This document shows, piece after piece, positions 5,688 to 5,907 of a stretch of DNA of 5,907 bases. The translations under genes and the position numbers were made by a program. Each line of letters opens with the position of its first letter. The first letter of the stretch is position 1. Source of the stretch: GCA-003244245 sp038276315 (GTDB taxonomy: Bacteria > Actinomycetota > Actinomycetes > Mycobacteriales > Pseudonocardiaceae); the NCBI GenBank assembly GCA_038276315.1, contig JBBPZY010000240.1, positions 1 through 5,907 of the forward strand, written 5' to 3'. The notes beneath the pieces are model-generated. The model saw only the letters and a program-made list of their open reading frames with translations, was not told the origin of the DNA and searched no databases.

Positions 5688-5907
5688 GTGGACATTCACG
5701 AATATCAGGCCAAGGAGATCCTGGCCCGCTTCGGGGTGCCGATCCCCCGGGGTGGGCTGGCCTACAACCCCGAGCAGGCGTCCTACCGGTGCACCGAGAT
5801 CGGCGGGTCGGCCTGGGTGGTCAAGGCGCAGATACACGCCGGCGGCCGCGGCGAAGCCGGCGGGGTGAAGGTGTGCCATTCCGACCGTGATGTCCAAGAC
5901 GTCGCGA
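5688..5907 (+). CDS. mtkA: Malate-CoA ligase (malate thiokinase) beta subunit, N-terminal part (runs off right edge)
   Basis: Seventy-three codons are visible from GTG 5688. The peptide opens with MDIHEYQAKEILARFGVPIP and continues with YNPEQASYRCTEIGG (26-40) and AWVVKAQIHAGGRGEAGGVK (42-61). This is the N-terminus of the ATP-grasp domain of the succinyl-CoA synthetase beta / malate-CoA ligase beta family; Lys46 and Gly53-Arg54-Gly55 sit at the nucleotide-binding positions known from E. coli SucC. The enzyme couples ATP hydrolysis to formation of malyl-CoA from malate and CoA, together with an alpha subunit (MtkB) expected just beyond the window. SucC and MtkA are hard to separate on so few residues. 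I prefer MtkA because the YNPEQAxYxxTExGGSxWxVKAQIHAG pattern resembles Methylobacterium MtkA and the gene follows malyl-CoA lyase by 12 bases, in what looks like one operon. Glu56 replaces the lysine usual in GRGKAGG. Confidence 0.8.
   Translation, partial: MDIHEYQAKEILARFGVPIPRGGLAYNPEQASYRCTEIGGSAWVVKAQIHAGGRGEAGGVKVCHSDRDVQDVA

Noticed and set aside
4677..5897. A 406-codon open frame on the minus strand opposite mcl and the mtkA-like gene
   Set aside because: Same reason: the plus strand encodes clear enzymes, and the antisense peptide is rich in Arg, His and Gly with no family pattern.
5688..5907. Succinyl-CoA synthetase beta subunit (sucC) as primary call for the last gene
   Set aside because: Possible on the visible residues alone, but its position 12 bases after malyl-CoA lyase and the MtkA-like N-terminal pattern favour malate-CoA ligase; kept as the alternative.

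Overview
This is a high-GC window whose protein signatures look actinobacterial: the serine hydroxymethyltransferase has a typical actinobacterial sequence, the left edge carries a sigma factor / zinc-finger anti-sigma pair, and there is a short DUF421 (YetF-like) membrane protein. The taxon is inferred from remembered family patterns, not from a search.

The window has two halves. The left half (1 to about 2040) is a worn accessory patch. On the minus strand it has the start of a zinc-finger anti-sigma protein running off the left edge, the last 27 or more codons of its sigma factor, and directly upstream of that the C-terminal remnant of a transposase-like protein that appears to have replaced the rest of the sigma gene. 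On the plus strand follow an apparently intact DUF421 gene (671-1210) and an N-terminally truncated FAD-dependent monooxygenase (1390-2040) that lacks its nucleotide-binding half.

The right half (2237 to the right edge) is a tight plus-strand operon: glyA (serine hydroxymethyltransferase), sgaA (serine-glyoxylate aminotransferase), mcl (L-malyl-CoA lyase) and the start of an mtkA-like gene (malate-CoA ligase beta subunit). The first three genes overlap by 4 bases at each junction, and the fourth starts 12 bases after mcl ends.

Together these enzymes form the diagnostic part of the serine cycle for one-carbon assimilation. GlyA adds a C1 unit from methylene-tetrahydrofolate to glycine. SgaA converts serine plus glyoxylate to hydroxypyruvate plus glycine. 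MtkAB activates malate to malyl-CoA, and Mcl splits malyl-CoA into acetyl-CoA and glyoxylate, which regenerates the glycine acceptor. The pathway is best known from Alphaproteobacteria such as Methylobacterium, so a compact version in an actinobacterial-looking context is the main point of interest. The 196-base leader before glyA contains several mutually crossing complementary segments and may be a structured regulatory RNA. No tRNA, rRNA, CRISPR array or complete mobile element was seen.
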